Positions 33,976 through 41,605 of a DNA stretch of 64,000 bases are shown here, one piece after another. The notes under the pieces are model-generated. The model searched no databases. It saw nothing but the letters and a program-made list of their open reading frames with translations, and was not told where the DNA came from. The stretch covers positions 68,568 to 132,567 of the forward strand of contig JBAYSX010000005.1 in NCBI GenBank assembly GCA_041675905.1, written 5' to 3'. Source of the DNA: Sandaracinobacteroides sp041675905 (lineage in GTDB: Bacteria; Pseudomonadota; Alphaproteobacteria; Sphingomonadales; Sphingomonadaceae). Both the position numbers and the translations under genes were made by a program. The number at the start of each line of letters is the position of its first letter. Within the stretch, counting starts at the first letter, position 1.

Positions 33976-34437
33976 GTGTCGCTGGATAACATGGAGAAAA
34001 GACTTCGTCTTCTTGAAGATGAAGCTGCAATACGCTCTGTCATACAACGGTACGGGCGGGCCGTCGACTGGCTCAGTACAGAAGATCTGGATCTGATCTT
34101 TTTCGATGATGCGGAAATCGATTATGGTGCATTCGGCGGTGCAGGGGCAGAGTTCAAGCAGACGCTTCAGGAGGTAGAAGCCGGTTTTCCCCGGCGCTGG
34201 CACTTTACAGGGTCGATCGAGATTGCATGGGTCGACGAAAATACGGTCGATGTCGAGAGCAGCCAGATAGTCGGCTCCGCCACGTCGGCGGATCTGGCGG
34301 CCGATTATTCGCTTTTCTTCGGCTGGTATCTCGACCGGCTGGAGCGCCGGAACGGTCGCTGGGGGATTTCCCGGCGCGAGGGTGGTGTGTCCGCCCTGTC
34401 TCCCTATTCGACGGAGCTTCTGTCGCGTTTACTTTAG
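33976..34437 (+). CDS. SnoaL-like protein with foreign C-terminal tail
   Basis: A 153-residue SnoaL-like protein from GTG 33976 (GGAGG four to five bases upstream): MEKRLRLLEDEAAIRSVIQR, then FFDDAEIDYGAFGG and the last native strand YLDRLERRNGRWGISRREG. The final ~20 residues (EGGVSALSPYSTELLSRLL) are nearly identical in DNA to the end of the Old Yellow Enzyme gene at 24.4 kb and do not belong to the SnoaL fold. The gene therefore seems to have captured another gene's 3' end by recombination. It lies between the LuxR gene and the receptor at 34.6 kb. Confidence 0.82.
   Translation: MSLDNMEKRLRLLEDEAAIRSVIQRYGRAVDWLSTEDLDLIFFDDAEIDYGAFGGAGAEFKQTLQEVEAGFPRRWHFTGSIEIAWVDENTVDVESSQIVGSATSADLAADYSLFFGWYLDRLERRNGRWGISRREGGVSALSPYSTELLSRLL
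34374..34425 (+). repeat. 52-bp near-identical repeat, copy in SnoaL 3' end
   Basis: Matches 24394-24445 with two differences, in the same reading frame in both genes. Similarity starts abruptly at GCGCGAGG and ends before the last three codons. Here it is in an unrelated gene family, so this copy is the transferred one. Confidence 0.85.
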
Positions 34438-34632
34438 GAGGGCACATCTGCCCTTGCGAGAGTCCGCTCCAATCCCGGCGCGCCGGTCAGTTACGGTGAT
34501 CCCCCATGGTTTCCGGTCCCGGGGCACCTAGCAGAAAGATGTATTGAGCGAGCGTATATGCCCGGTAACCTGAACGAACGCCCGATCTGAATAAAAGCAA
34601 GGGGGCGCATAAAACAGGTGTGGAGGAAAATT

Positions 34633-36972
34633 ATGTCTGAAATAATGCCTGGCGCAGCCGGGGGACGAGCGGCAATATTCCTGCTCTTTTGCGCATCGAC
34701 ATCTGCCTGGGCCCAACAGCCGGCTGGCGCGATAGAATCCTCTGCACCGGCAGAGCCTGTCGCGGCCGCCACGGGTGGCCTTCAGGATATTGTCGTTACT
34801 GCACAAAAGCGGGCCGAGAATCTCCAGAGTGTCCCGATTTCGGTTACTGCGGTAGGCGGAGACCAGATTCGTAACCTTCAGGCGCCCACAATTCAGGGAT
34901 TGTATGGCAAGGTCCCCAATATTCAGCTCAATAACTTCTCGAATACCCCGAACAGCGCGGTTATCACGATACGGGGCATCGGTGTCATCGAGCCTGACCC
35001 CTATGCCGGCAATACGGTTTCCATCGTGGTTGACGGGGTGCCGCAATATTTTTCCATGGGAGCACTGGTCGAGCTGTTCGACATCGAACGCGTGGAGGTT
35101 TTGCGTGGGCCGCAGGGAACGTTGTTCGGCGCCAACACAACGGGAGGCGTGGTCAATATCACGACTCATCAGCCGACGGGGGAATTTGGCGGGTCGATCG
35201 AGGCGACATACGGGAATTATGACCGGTTCGACATCAAGGGTGTACTCGACATCCCGGTGGTTACGGACATAATCGCCGCAAAATTCGGGATCGCCCATAC
35301 CCGGCGCGACGGCTATGTCACCAATGTCATCGACGGCAAAGACCTGGGCAAGCGCGACGTAACGATTTTTCGTGGCGCGGTCAAATTCACACCCGTTTCC
35401 TCGTTCGATGCCACGCTGTCCGGCGAATATACGATGGCACGCAACGGTTCGCCCATCGTGATCAATGGCGCGTATCCCGGCGAAATTTTATATGCGCCAC
35501 CGGGGGTCGACGGCATGTATGCCGGGCCATGCCAGAATATGAACGAACGGTGCCGCGCACCGAAGAAGTACCTGGGTGCAAAAAATGCCAGCACCCCGGA
35601 CAGTTCCGATCTGAATAATTATCGCGCAACACTCACCATGAATCTGAGAGATACGGCGATCGGCGACATTACGTCGATCACCGCGTACAAGAAGTTCGAT
35701 CTGACGGAATTCACCGATCAGGATGGCTCTGTTCGCGATATTTTTCCCGGCTTCCGCGAAACGAGAGGGCGCCAGTTCAGCCAGGAGTTGCGAACCGCAG
35801 CGGATATCACGGACAGCATAAACCTGGTGGCGGGCCTCTTTTATCTCGATACAAAATATAGTCATGAACAAAGAAACAAATATTACTTTGCGGGCCCGGG
35901 ACTGCTGAATGTCAATACGCAGGATCAGGATAATTATTCTGTATCTGGCTTTGTTCAGGCTTATGCACAGGTTACCGACCGGCTTCGCCTGCAGGGCGGC
36001 ATACGCTACACTTACGAGAAGACATCCATGCTTGCTGCCACGATCCTTTCGGTTAACCCGAGTGGCGTTACCGAATATTCTGGTGTTGGCAATACGGTTC
36101 TCTCGGCGGTGACGCCACCCAAGGATAGCAAGAGCTGGAAAAATACAGGCTGGAAGCTCGGTGTGGACTATGAACTATTTGACCGGACCATGGCTTACGG
36201 ATCCTGGGCCAGAGGTTTCAAATCGGGCGGATTTACCGGGCGTATTGGCATTCCTCAGGACCTTGGTCCATATGACCCCGAAAAAGTGGACACATTTGAA
36301 GTCGGAATCAAGAATGATTTATTTGATGGCCGGCTACGTTTGAATTTTGCGGCTTTCTACACAAATTATCGTGATATGCAGATTGCCCAGATTTATGTAA
36401 CACAAGACGCTGATGGTCTGCCGGTGCAGGGAAATACAATTCTTAATGCCGCCAAATCAACGATCAAGGGCTTTGAACTCGAAGCGGCCACGGTGCCTGT
36501 CGATGGCCTGACATTGAGTGGTTCACTGGCTTATCTTGATGCCAAATACAAAAATTTCCCCTACCTGGATCCACTGACCATTACACCGGAAAACCCCAAC
36601 GGAGTTCCGGTAAACCTCAAGGGTGAACAGCTGCAAAACGCGCCACATTGGTCGGCGACCGCAGCTATCAATTATGATGTGCAGCTCCCCGGCAATGCAA
36701 GGGCAGAGATCAATCTTTCGTACAGTTATGTCGGGAAGAAATACCTGACAGCGTTACTCAACAGCCCGCGTACGACTATACAGCCGACGGGAACTTTTGA
36801 CGGAAATATCAATATATTCCCACGCGGCGATGATTTTTCGATTGGCGTGTGGGCACGCAACATATTTAACAAACATTATATAAACAATTGCTACGATTCC
36901 CCCGGATTCCTGGGATTCTGTGGTTATTCCCCGCCGCGCGAATACGGTGTGACTGCCCGATATGCTTTCTAG
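34633..36972 (+). CDS. TonB-dependent receptor
   Basis: A complete receptor of 779 residues. Start ATG 34633 follows GGAGG by six bases; signal peptide ends around STSAWAQ. Then come IVVTAQKRAENLQSVPISV, the plug with IRGIGVIEPDPYAGNT and RVEVLRGPQGTLFGANTTGG, and a barrel ending YGVTARYAF. It is a close paralogue of the receptor at 10.7 kb, differing mainly in extracellular loops. It leads the run receptor-P450-EthD-SDR-SDR. Codon and base use is slightly more AT-rich in the barrel. Probably imports a compound related to that taken up by its paralogue. Confidence 0.92.
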   Translation: MSEIMPGAAGGRAAIFLLFCASTSAWAQQPAGAIESSAPAEPVAAATGGLQDIVVTAQKRAENLQSVPISVTAVGGDQIRNLQAPTIQGLYGKVPNIQLNNFSNTPNSAVITIRGIGVIEPDPYAGNTVSIVVDGVPQYFSMGALVELFDIERVEVLRGPQGTLFGANTTGGVVNITTHQPTGEFGGSIEATYGNYDRFDIKGVLDIPVVTDIIAAKFGIAHTRRDGYVTNVIDGKDLGKRDVTIFRGAVKFTPVSSFDATLSGEYTMARNGSPIVINGAYPGEILYAPPGVDGMYAGPCQNMNERCRAPKKYLGAKNASTPDSSDLNNYRATLTMNLRDTAIGDITSITAYKKFDLTEFTDQDGSVRDIFPGFRETRGRQFSQELRTAADITDSINLVAGLFYLDTKYSHEQRNKYYFAGPGLLNVNTQDQDNYSVSGFVQAYAQVTDRLRLQGGIRYTYEKTSMLAATILSVNPSGVTEYSGVGNTVLSAVTPPKDSKSWKNTGWKLGVDYELFDRTMAYGSWARGFKSGGFTGRIGIPQDLGPYDPEKVDTFEVGIKNDLFDGRLRLNFAAFYTNYRDMQIAQIYVTQDADGLPVQGNTILNAAKSTIKGFELEAATVPVDGLTLSGSLAYLDAKYKNFPYLDPLTITPENPNGVPVNLKGEQLQNAPHWSATAAINYDVQLPGNARAEINLSYSYVGKKYLTALLNSPRTTIQPTGTFDGNINIFPRGDDFSIGVWARNIFNKHYINNCYDSPGFLGFCGYSPPREYGVTARYAF

Positions 36973-37014
36973 TAGCAGCGGACTATCTTGTGACAGTTGG
37001 TCAGGGAGTTTTTG

Positions 37015-38265
37015 ATGAGCCAGATAACCGAAGTATGGACATCCGGAGACCTCCCGGAGGAGCGTATCGTCGACTTTGATATCTATGCGCCGCCCGGCGC
37101 GAGGGATGACTATCACGCCGCATGGCAAATGCTGGCGGACAAGGCTGATCTCGGTCTCGTCTGGAGCAGGCATAACGGCGGACACTGGATTCCCACGCGG
37201 GTCGACGTACTCGAACAGGTGATGGCCGATTACAAGTGTTTTTCGCTTTCGGCACAGACCATCCCCAAATCGGTAACGGGCGATATCAAACTGCTCCCCA
37301 CCGTGCTCGACCCGCCGGAGCATCGGCCTTACCGGATCCTTCTGAACGAACTGCTTTCGCCCCGCGCGGTGAGGGATATGGAGCCATTGGTGCGCGAGGA
37401 GGCGCGCAGCCTGATCGATGCGTTTGCCACGCGCGGATCGTGCGATTTCATTCATGAATATGCTGAAAAGTTGCCCATCCACGTATTTCTGCGACTCGTG
37501 GATCTGCCGCTTTCCGATGCGCCGCTGTTGAAAACATGGTCGGATACCATGCTGCGGCCGCCACCTGATGTAGACTGGGGGGTGGACAAGACAGCGTTCG
37601 CATATGGCGTGCGGATGTTTTTCGACTATCTTGATCCGGTTATCCGCGCCCGCCGGAACGGCCCCGGTCAGGATGTCATCACCCGTCTCGTTTCGAACAA
37701 GATAGACGGTCGAGACCTGACCCATTCCGAAGCCCTGCAATTATCCGTGCAGTTACTGATCGCCGGCCTCGACACGGTGGTAAATGCGCTTGGCTTCATC
37801 TTTCTTTTCCTGGCGAAGGACGAAACGAAAAGGGCTGAATTGACGAGAAATCCCGGGTTGATTCCGGTTGCAGTGGAGGAATTGTTACGCCGGCACCCCA
37901 TCGTTGTGGTCGCCCGCGAGGTAACGCATGACTTCGAGATGTGCGGCGTGATGCTCCGCAAGGGGGAACAGGTTTGTGTGGCGACCCCGATCGGTGCGGT
38001 CGATGAAAGCGACGCGCGCTGTCCGATGACGGTGGACTTTTCCCGTCCGCGCAAAAAGCACATCAGTTTCGGAACGGGCGATCATCGTTGTCCCGGCGCG
38101 CATCTGGCCCGTGCAGAGTTACGTATCACGATCGAGGAGTGGCTGCGGCGCATCCCCGATTTCCGCGTGGCGCAGGATTGCGATGTTTCGTTCACGGGAG
38201 GGATCGTTGCGGTCGTCGACGAACTTGTCCTGAACTGGGGAACGGCTGGCACACCTCCGCAATGA
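37015..38265 (+). CDS. Cytochrome P450, P450cam (CYP101)-like
   Basis: A 416-residue P450 resembling P450cam: IVDFDIYAPPG, LVWSRHNGGHWIPT, TVLDPPEHRPYR, I-helix AGLDTVVNALG (Asp253/Thr254), ExxR 289-292 and canonical heme motif FGTGDHRCPG (Cys359). It is a paralogue of the P450 at 20.6 kb but keeps the usual Phe in the heme loop. ATG 37015 follows AGGGAG; it starts 42 bases after the receptor stop. It should hydroxylate an alicyclic or terpenoid substrate, probably the compound imported by that receptor. Redox partners are not in the window. Confidence 0.94.
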   Translation: MSQITEVWTSGDLPEERIVDFDIYAPPGARDDYHAAWQMLADKADLGLVWSRHNGGHWIPTRVDVLEQVMADYKCFSLSAQTIPKSVTGDIKLLPTVLDPPEHRPYRILLNELLSPRAVRDMEPLVREEARSLIDAFATRGSCDFIHEYAEKLPIHVFLRLVDLPLSDAPLLKTWSDTMLRPPPDVDWGVDKTAFAYGVRMFFDYLDPVIRARRNGPGQDVITRLVSNKIDGRDLTHSEALQLSVQLLIAGLDTVVNALGFIFLFLAKDETKRAELTRNPGLIPVAVEELLRRHPIVVVAREVTHDFEMCGVMLRKGEQVCVATPIGAVDESDARCPMTVDFSRPRKKHISFGTGDHRCPGAHLARAELRITIEEWLRRIPDFRVAQDCDVSFTGGIVAVVDELVLNWGTAGTPPQ

Positions 38266-38347
38266 GGGGGCTCCATAGGATCATACTTCTCATTGTCCGG
38301 CATGGTGGGGAAAGATTGAGAATACTAACCGCTGATCTGAGGGTAAT

Positions 38348-38710
38348 ATGCTTAAATTGATGTTATTTCTTGTCAGGAATCCCGGCACCACGATCGAGGA
38401 AATGCAAGATTATTATGACAACCAGCATTTGCCTCTTGCCCTGAAGACGTTTCCGCAAATCAAGGAGCACAGGCGCAACTATCTGACGGGGGAGACATTT
38501 TTTCCCGACGGTGTCGAACCGCCGCCATATGATGCGATTTCGGAACTGTGGTTTGAAGACCGCGCCGCGCTGGATGAGATGCTGGGTTTACTGGTGGATC
38601 CCGAAATTCGCGACAGGGTCAGGGCGGACGATGCACGTTTCCTCGATCCGAAGAAATGCGGCATGATGATTGTAGATGAATCTATCGGTGCGGGAGCACG
38701 CCGCGCATAA
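38348..38710 (+). CDS. EthD-domain protein
   Basis: A 120-residue single-domain EthD-like alpha+beta barrel and clear paralogue of the one at 5.3 kb: LKLMLFLVRNPGTTIEEMQD, then NQHLPLALKTFPQIKEHRRN, and PYDAISELWFEDRAALDEM. It starts 82 bases after the P450 stop. EthD was first tied to a P450 system for ether breakdown, so its place next to a P450 fits; whether it is catalytic is unknown. Confidence 0.87.
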   Translation: MLKLMLFLVRNPGTTIEEMQDYYDNQHLPLALKTFPQIKEHRRNYLTGETFFPDGVEPPPYDAISELWFEDRAALDEMLGLLVDPEIRDRVRADDARFLDPKKCGMMIVDESIGAGARRA

Positions 38711-38891
38711 CATTCGGACTGTCCGGGGCTGCGGGGCCGAAGCGTCGGGAATAGCCGACACTCCGGCATCCTGGCGAGGAATTTCATACACGATTCACGC
38801 CTCGAAACCCCCGGCTGGCCTGTGAAAATCGCCAGATGTCATCCGCAGCTGTATCGAAGACAGTTCGCAACAGTAGAGGGAGGAGAGGCAT

Positions 38892-39689
38892 ATGCGGCGT
38901 CTTGAAGGGCGAGTCGCGCTGGTTTCCGGAGGGTTGCGCGGCATTGGCCGGGCCATTTCTACATGTCTTGCGGAGGATGGCGCCTGTACGCTGATTACGG
39001 ATCTCGATCCGGTCGATAGCGCCGAGGTCGGGGAAGCGCTGCGCACGATCGACAATGCTGCCTATATCCGGCTGGATGCCACGCAGGAGGACGACTGGAT
39101 TGCCGCCCGCGAGGAAATCGCACGGGATTACGGACATCTGGATATTCTGGTGAACAATGTCGGCTCGGGTTTGACGGGCAAGGTGCAGGATTTGCTGCTG
39201 GATGACTGGCGGCGCCTGATGACGATCAACGTCGACACCGTGTTCCTCGGTACGAAAATCATGCAACCGTTGCTGGCAACGGGCGGGGCACGCGCATCTG
39301 GCGGGTCGGCTATTATCAACATCAGTTCGATCATGGGGCTTGTCGGCATGGGAGAAACGTCCGCCTATAACGCCTCAAAGGGCGCCGTTCGTCTGTTTAC
39401 CAAAGCCACCGCGCTGGAATTCGCCGATGCCGGTGTGCCCATCCGCGTCAACAGCGTACATCCCGGTTTTGTCGATACGCCTCTCACGCAAAAGGGCATG
39501 GAGGAATGGGCTGCGCGCGAGGGCGGTACGGCGGCAGACCTGGTTCGGGCCGTGATCGATGCCACACCGTTCAAACGGCTGGCGCAACCCAGGGAGATCG
39601 GCAAGGTCGTCGCTTTTCTCGCGAGCGATGATGCAAGCTATATGACGGGCAGCGAAGTCGTGGTCGATGGCGGCTGGACCGCACGCTAA
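38892..39689 (+). CDS. Short-chain dehydrogenase/reductase
   Basis: A 265-residue SDR: cofactor loop SGGLRGIG (12-19), NNVG (88-91, in place of NNAG), Ser145-146, Tyr159/Lys163 (YNASK) and the end VVVDGGWTAR. The Asp in ITDLDP favours NAD(H). GGGAGGAG precedes the ATG. It lies between the EthD gene and another SDR, with 181 and 55 bases between. Likely oxidises a ring alcohol produced by the P450, or reduces the opposite ketone. Confidence 0.92.
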   Translation: MRRLEGRVALVSGGLRGIGRAISTCLAEDGACTLITDLDPVDSAEVGEALRTIDNAAYIRLDATQEDDWIAAREEIARDYGHLDILVNNVGSGLTGKVQDLLLDDWRRLMTINVDTVFLGTKIMQPLLATGGARASGGSAIINISSIMGLVGMGETSAYNASKGAVRLFTKATALEFADAGVPIRVNSVHPGFVDTPLTQKGMEEWAAREGGTAADLVRAVIDATPFKRLAQPREIGKVVAFLASDDASYMTGSEVVVDGGWTAR

Positions 39690-39744
39690 CCTCAGGTCCA
39701 TGGAATATCACACAGGCCTTTCGGGCCAGAAAAAGGGATCAAAA

Positions 39745-40527
39745 ATGCCGGATTTCAATCTGGAGGGCACCATTTCCCTCGTGTCAGGGGCCACGGGCGG
39801 CATCGGCCGCGCCACCTGCCTCGCGCTGCAGGAAGCAGGGTCGACGGTGATAGCAACCGATCTGGCCGATACCGCCGACGTGCCGGGCGCGACCGCCTAC
39901 CATCGTCTTGATGTAACGGACGAGGCGGCATGGACGACGATGGTCGACCATATCGAGGCGACTTACGGTCGGCTGGACATCTTGATCAATAACGCCGGCA
40001 TCTCCGTCACCAACAGCATCGCGGACACCACGCTTGCGGAGTTTCGTCGCTGCATGGCGATCAACGTGGAGGGCGTGTTCCTCGGCACGCGCGCGGCGCA
40101 GGATCTGCTGGCGCGTTGCGGCAAGGACCGCAAGGGCGGCTCCTCTGTCGTAAACCTGTCGTCCGTCGGCGGCCTGCGGGGCGCGGCGCTGATGGCAATC
40201 TATTGCACCAGCAAGGGCGCGGTAAAACTGTTCAGCAAGAGCGCAGGGGTGGAATATGCCATGCTGGGTCTGCCCATTCGCGTGAACAGCATCCATCCGG
40301 GCGGGATCGACACCGATATGATGGACACTATCTATGCACGCTATGTCGCGGAAGGCATATTTCCGGACGAGGCAACTGCACGCGCGACCGTATCGGCGGG
40401 GCACGCCATGGGGCGCATGGGTACACCCGAAGAAGTCGCCGCCGGCATCGTTTATCTTTGTACGCCAGCGGCGAGTTTCATGACCGGATCGGAACTGGTG
40501 GTTGACGGTGGAATGACCGCCAAATAG
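39745..40527 (+). CDS. Short-chain dehydrogenase/reductase
   Basis: A 260-residue SDR: SGATGGIG (14-21), NNAG (82-85), Ser140 in NLSS, Tyr153/Lys157 (YCTSK) and the end LVVDGGMTAK. It is a close relative of the SDR at 18.9 kb. ATG 39745 is preceded by AGGGAT; the frame extends to 39667 but would overlap the previous gene. It is the last gene of the catabolic island; bioB follows on the opposite strand. Confidence 0.92.
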   Translation: MPDFNLEGTISLVSGATGGIGRATCLALQEAGSTVIATDLADTADVPGATAYHRLDVTDEAAWTTMVDHIEATYGRLDILINNAGISVTNSIADTTLAEFRRCMAINVEGVFLGTRAAQDLLARCGKDRKGGSSVVNLSSVGGLRGAALMAIYCTSKGAVKLFSKSAGVEYAMLGLPIRVNSIHPGGIDTDMMDTIYARYVAEGIFPDEATARATVSAGHAMGRMGTPEEVAAGIVYLCTPAASFMTGSELVVDGGMTAK

Positions 40528-40549
40528 TACCACCCCGAATTACGGGTGT

Positions 40550-40570
40550 GCAGGGGCTGAAAACCCCTGC
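40550..40570. terminator. Short hairpin at island/core boundary
   Basis: GCAGGGG (40550-40556) pairs with 40564-40570 across a seven-base loop, between the convergent SDR and bioB stops. No T-run is present. A modest candidate terminator. Confidence 0.45.
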
Positions 40571-40596
40571 CCGCCGGCGGCAGCTTGTTCTCGTCC

Positions 40597-41586
40597 TTAC
40601 TCTGCCGCTTCGGCCTGTATTTCCGCCGTCCCGTTCATCCCCAGTCGCGCAAACAGGGCGGAGTCCACATCGCTGCCGGCGTTGCCGGCGGTCAGCAACC
40701 GGTCACCGGTGAACAGGCTGTTCGCGCCGGCCAAAAAGGCGAGGGCCTGGGTAGAATCGCTCATCGATTCACGGCCAGCGGACAGACGCACCATGGATTT
40801 GGGCATCAGGATGCGGGCGACGGCGACGGTGCGGACGAATTCGATTTCATCGATTTCAGCCAGCGGTGTGCCGGCGAGCATATCGCCGAGGGGCGTGCCG
40901 GCAACAGGAACCAGCGCGTTGATCGGCACGCTTTCCGGATGGGCGGGCAAGGTGGCCAGCGCGTGGAGGAAACCGACACGGTCGGCGCGGGTTTCGCCCA
41001 TGCCGACGATGCCACCGCAACAGACATTGATGCCGTGGCGGCGCACGCGTTCCAGCGTATCCAGCCGGTCATCCCAGGTGCGGGTCGTGACGACCTGCTC
41101 ATAATATTCCGGCGAGCTGTCGAGATTATGGTTGTAATAATCCAGACCGGCGTCGGCGAGGCGCTGGCTTTGCTCTTCGGACAGCATGCCGAGCGTCATG
41201 CAGGTTTCAAGGCCCATCGCCTTCACCCCGCCGATCATCTCGACGATGGCGTCCATGTCCCGGTCTTTCGGGGAGCGCCAGGCAGCGCCCATGCAGAAAC
41301 GTTCGGAACCGGAGTCTTTCGCGGCGCGGGCCTCCGCCAGCACATCGTCGACCGACATCAGCTTTTCAGCTTTCAGCCCGGTGTCGTGATGGGCGGACTG
41401 GCTGCAATAGCCGCAATTTTCGGCGCAGCCGCCGGTTTTGATCGACAACAGCGTCGATAATTGCACATATGCCGGATCATGATGGGCGCGATGCAGTGTT
41501 TGCGCCCGGAACAGCAATTCGGAGAAGGGCAGGTCAAACAGGGCGGCGATTTCGGCTCGCGTCCAGTCGGTTCGTATGTCGCTCAT
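40597..41586 (-). CDS. bioB: Biotin synthase
   Basis: A 329-residue radical-SAM enzyme that inserts sulfur into dethiobiotin to make biotin. The radical-SAM cluster motif CAENCGYC gives Cys54, Cys58 and Cys61. CSQSAHHDTG, the GMGETRADRVGFLH segment and NALVPVAGTPLGD are typical of BioB. The start at 41586 follows the stop of the unknown exported protein by 19 bases on the same strand, so the two are probably co-transcribed. Other biotin genes are not in the window. Confidence 0.97.
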   Translation of the reverse strand: MSDIRTDWTRAEIAALFDLPFSELLFRAQTLHRAHHDPAYVQLSTLLSIKTGGCAENCGYCSQSAHHDTGLKAEKLMSVDDVLAEARAAKDSGSERFCMGAAWRSPKDRDMDAIVEMIGGVKAMGLETCMTLGMLSEEQSQRLADAGLDYYNHNLDSSPEYYEQVVTTRTWDDRLDTLERVRRHGINVCCGGIVGMGETRADRVGFLHALATLPAHPESVPINALVPVAGTPLGDMLAGTPLAEIDEIEFVRTVAVARILMPKSMVRLSAGRESMSDSTQALAFLAGANSLFTGDRLLTAGNAGSDVDSALFARLGMNGTAEIQAEAAE

Positions 41587-41605
41587 TCTCGTTTCTGTCT
41601 TTCCT

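Noticed and set aside
34475..34486. Perfect 12-base palindrome CCGGCGCGCCGG downstream of the SnoaL gene
   Set aside because: It has no loop and no T-run, and GC-only palindromes are common at this base composition, so neither terminator nor operator is supported.
1..40530. Mobile-element origin of the island
   Set aside because: No transposase, integrase, terminal repeats or tRNA target was seen, so transfer is suggested only by gene content and scars.
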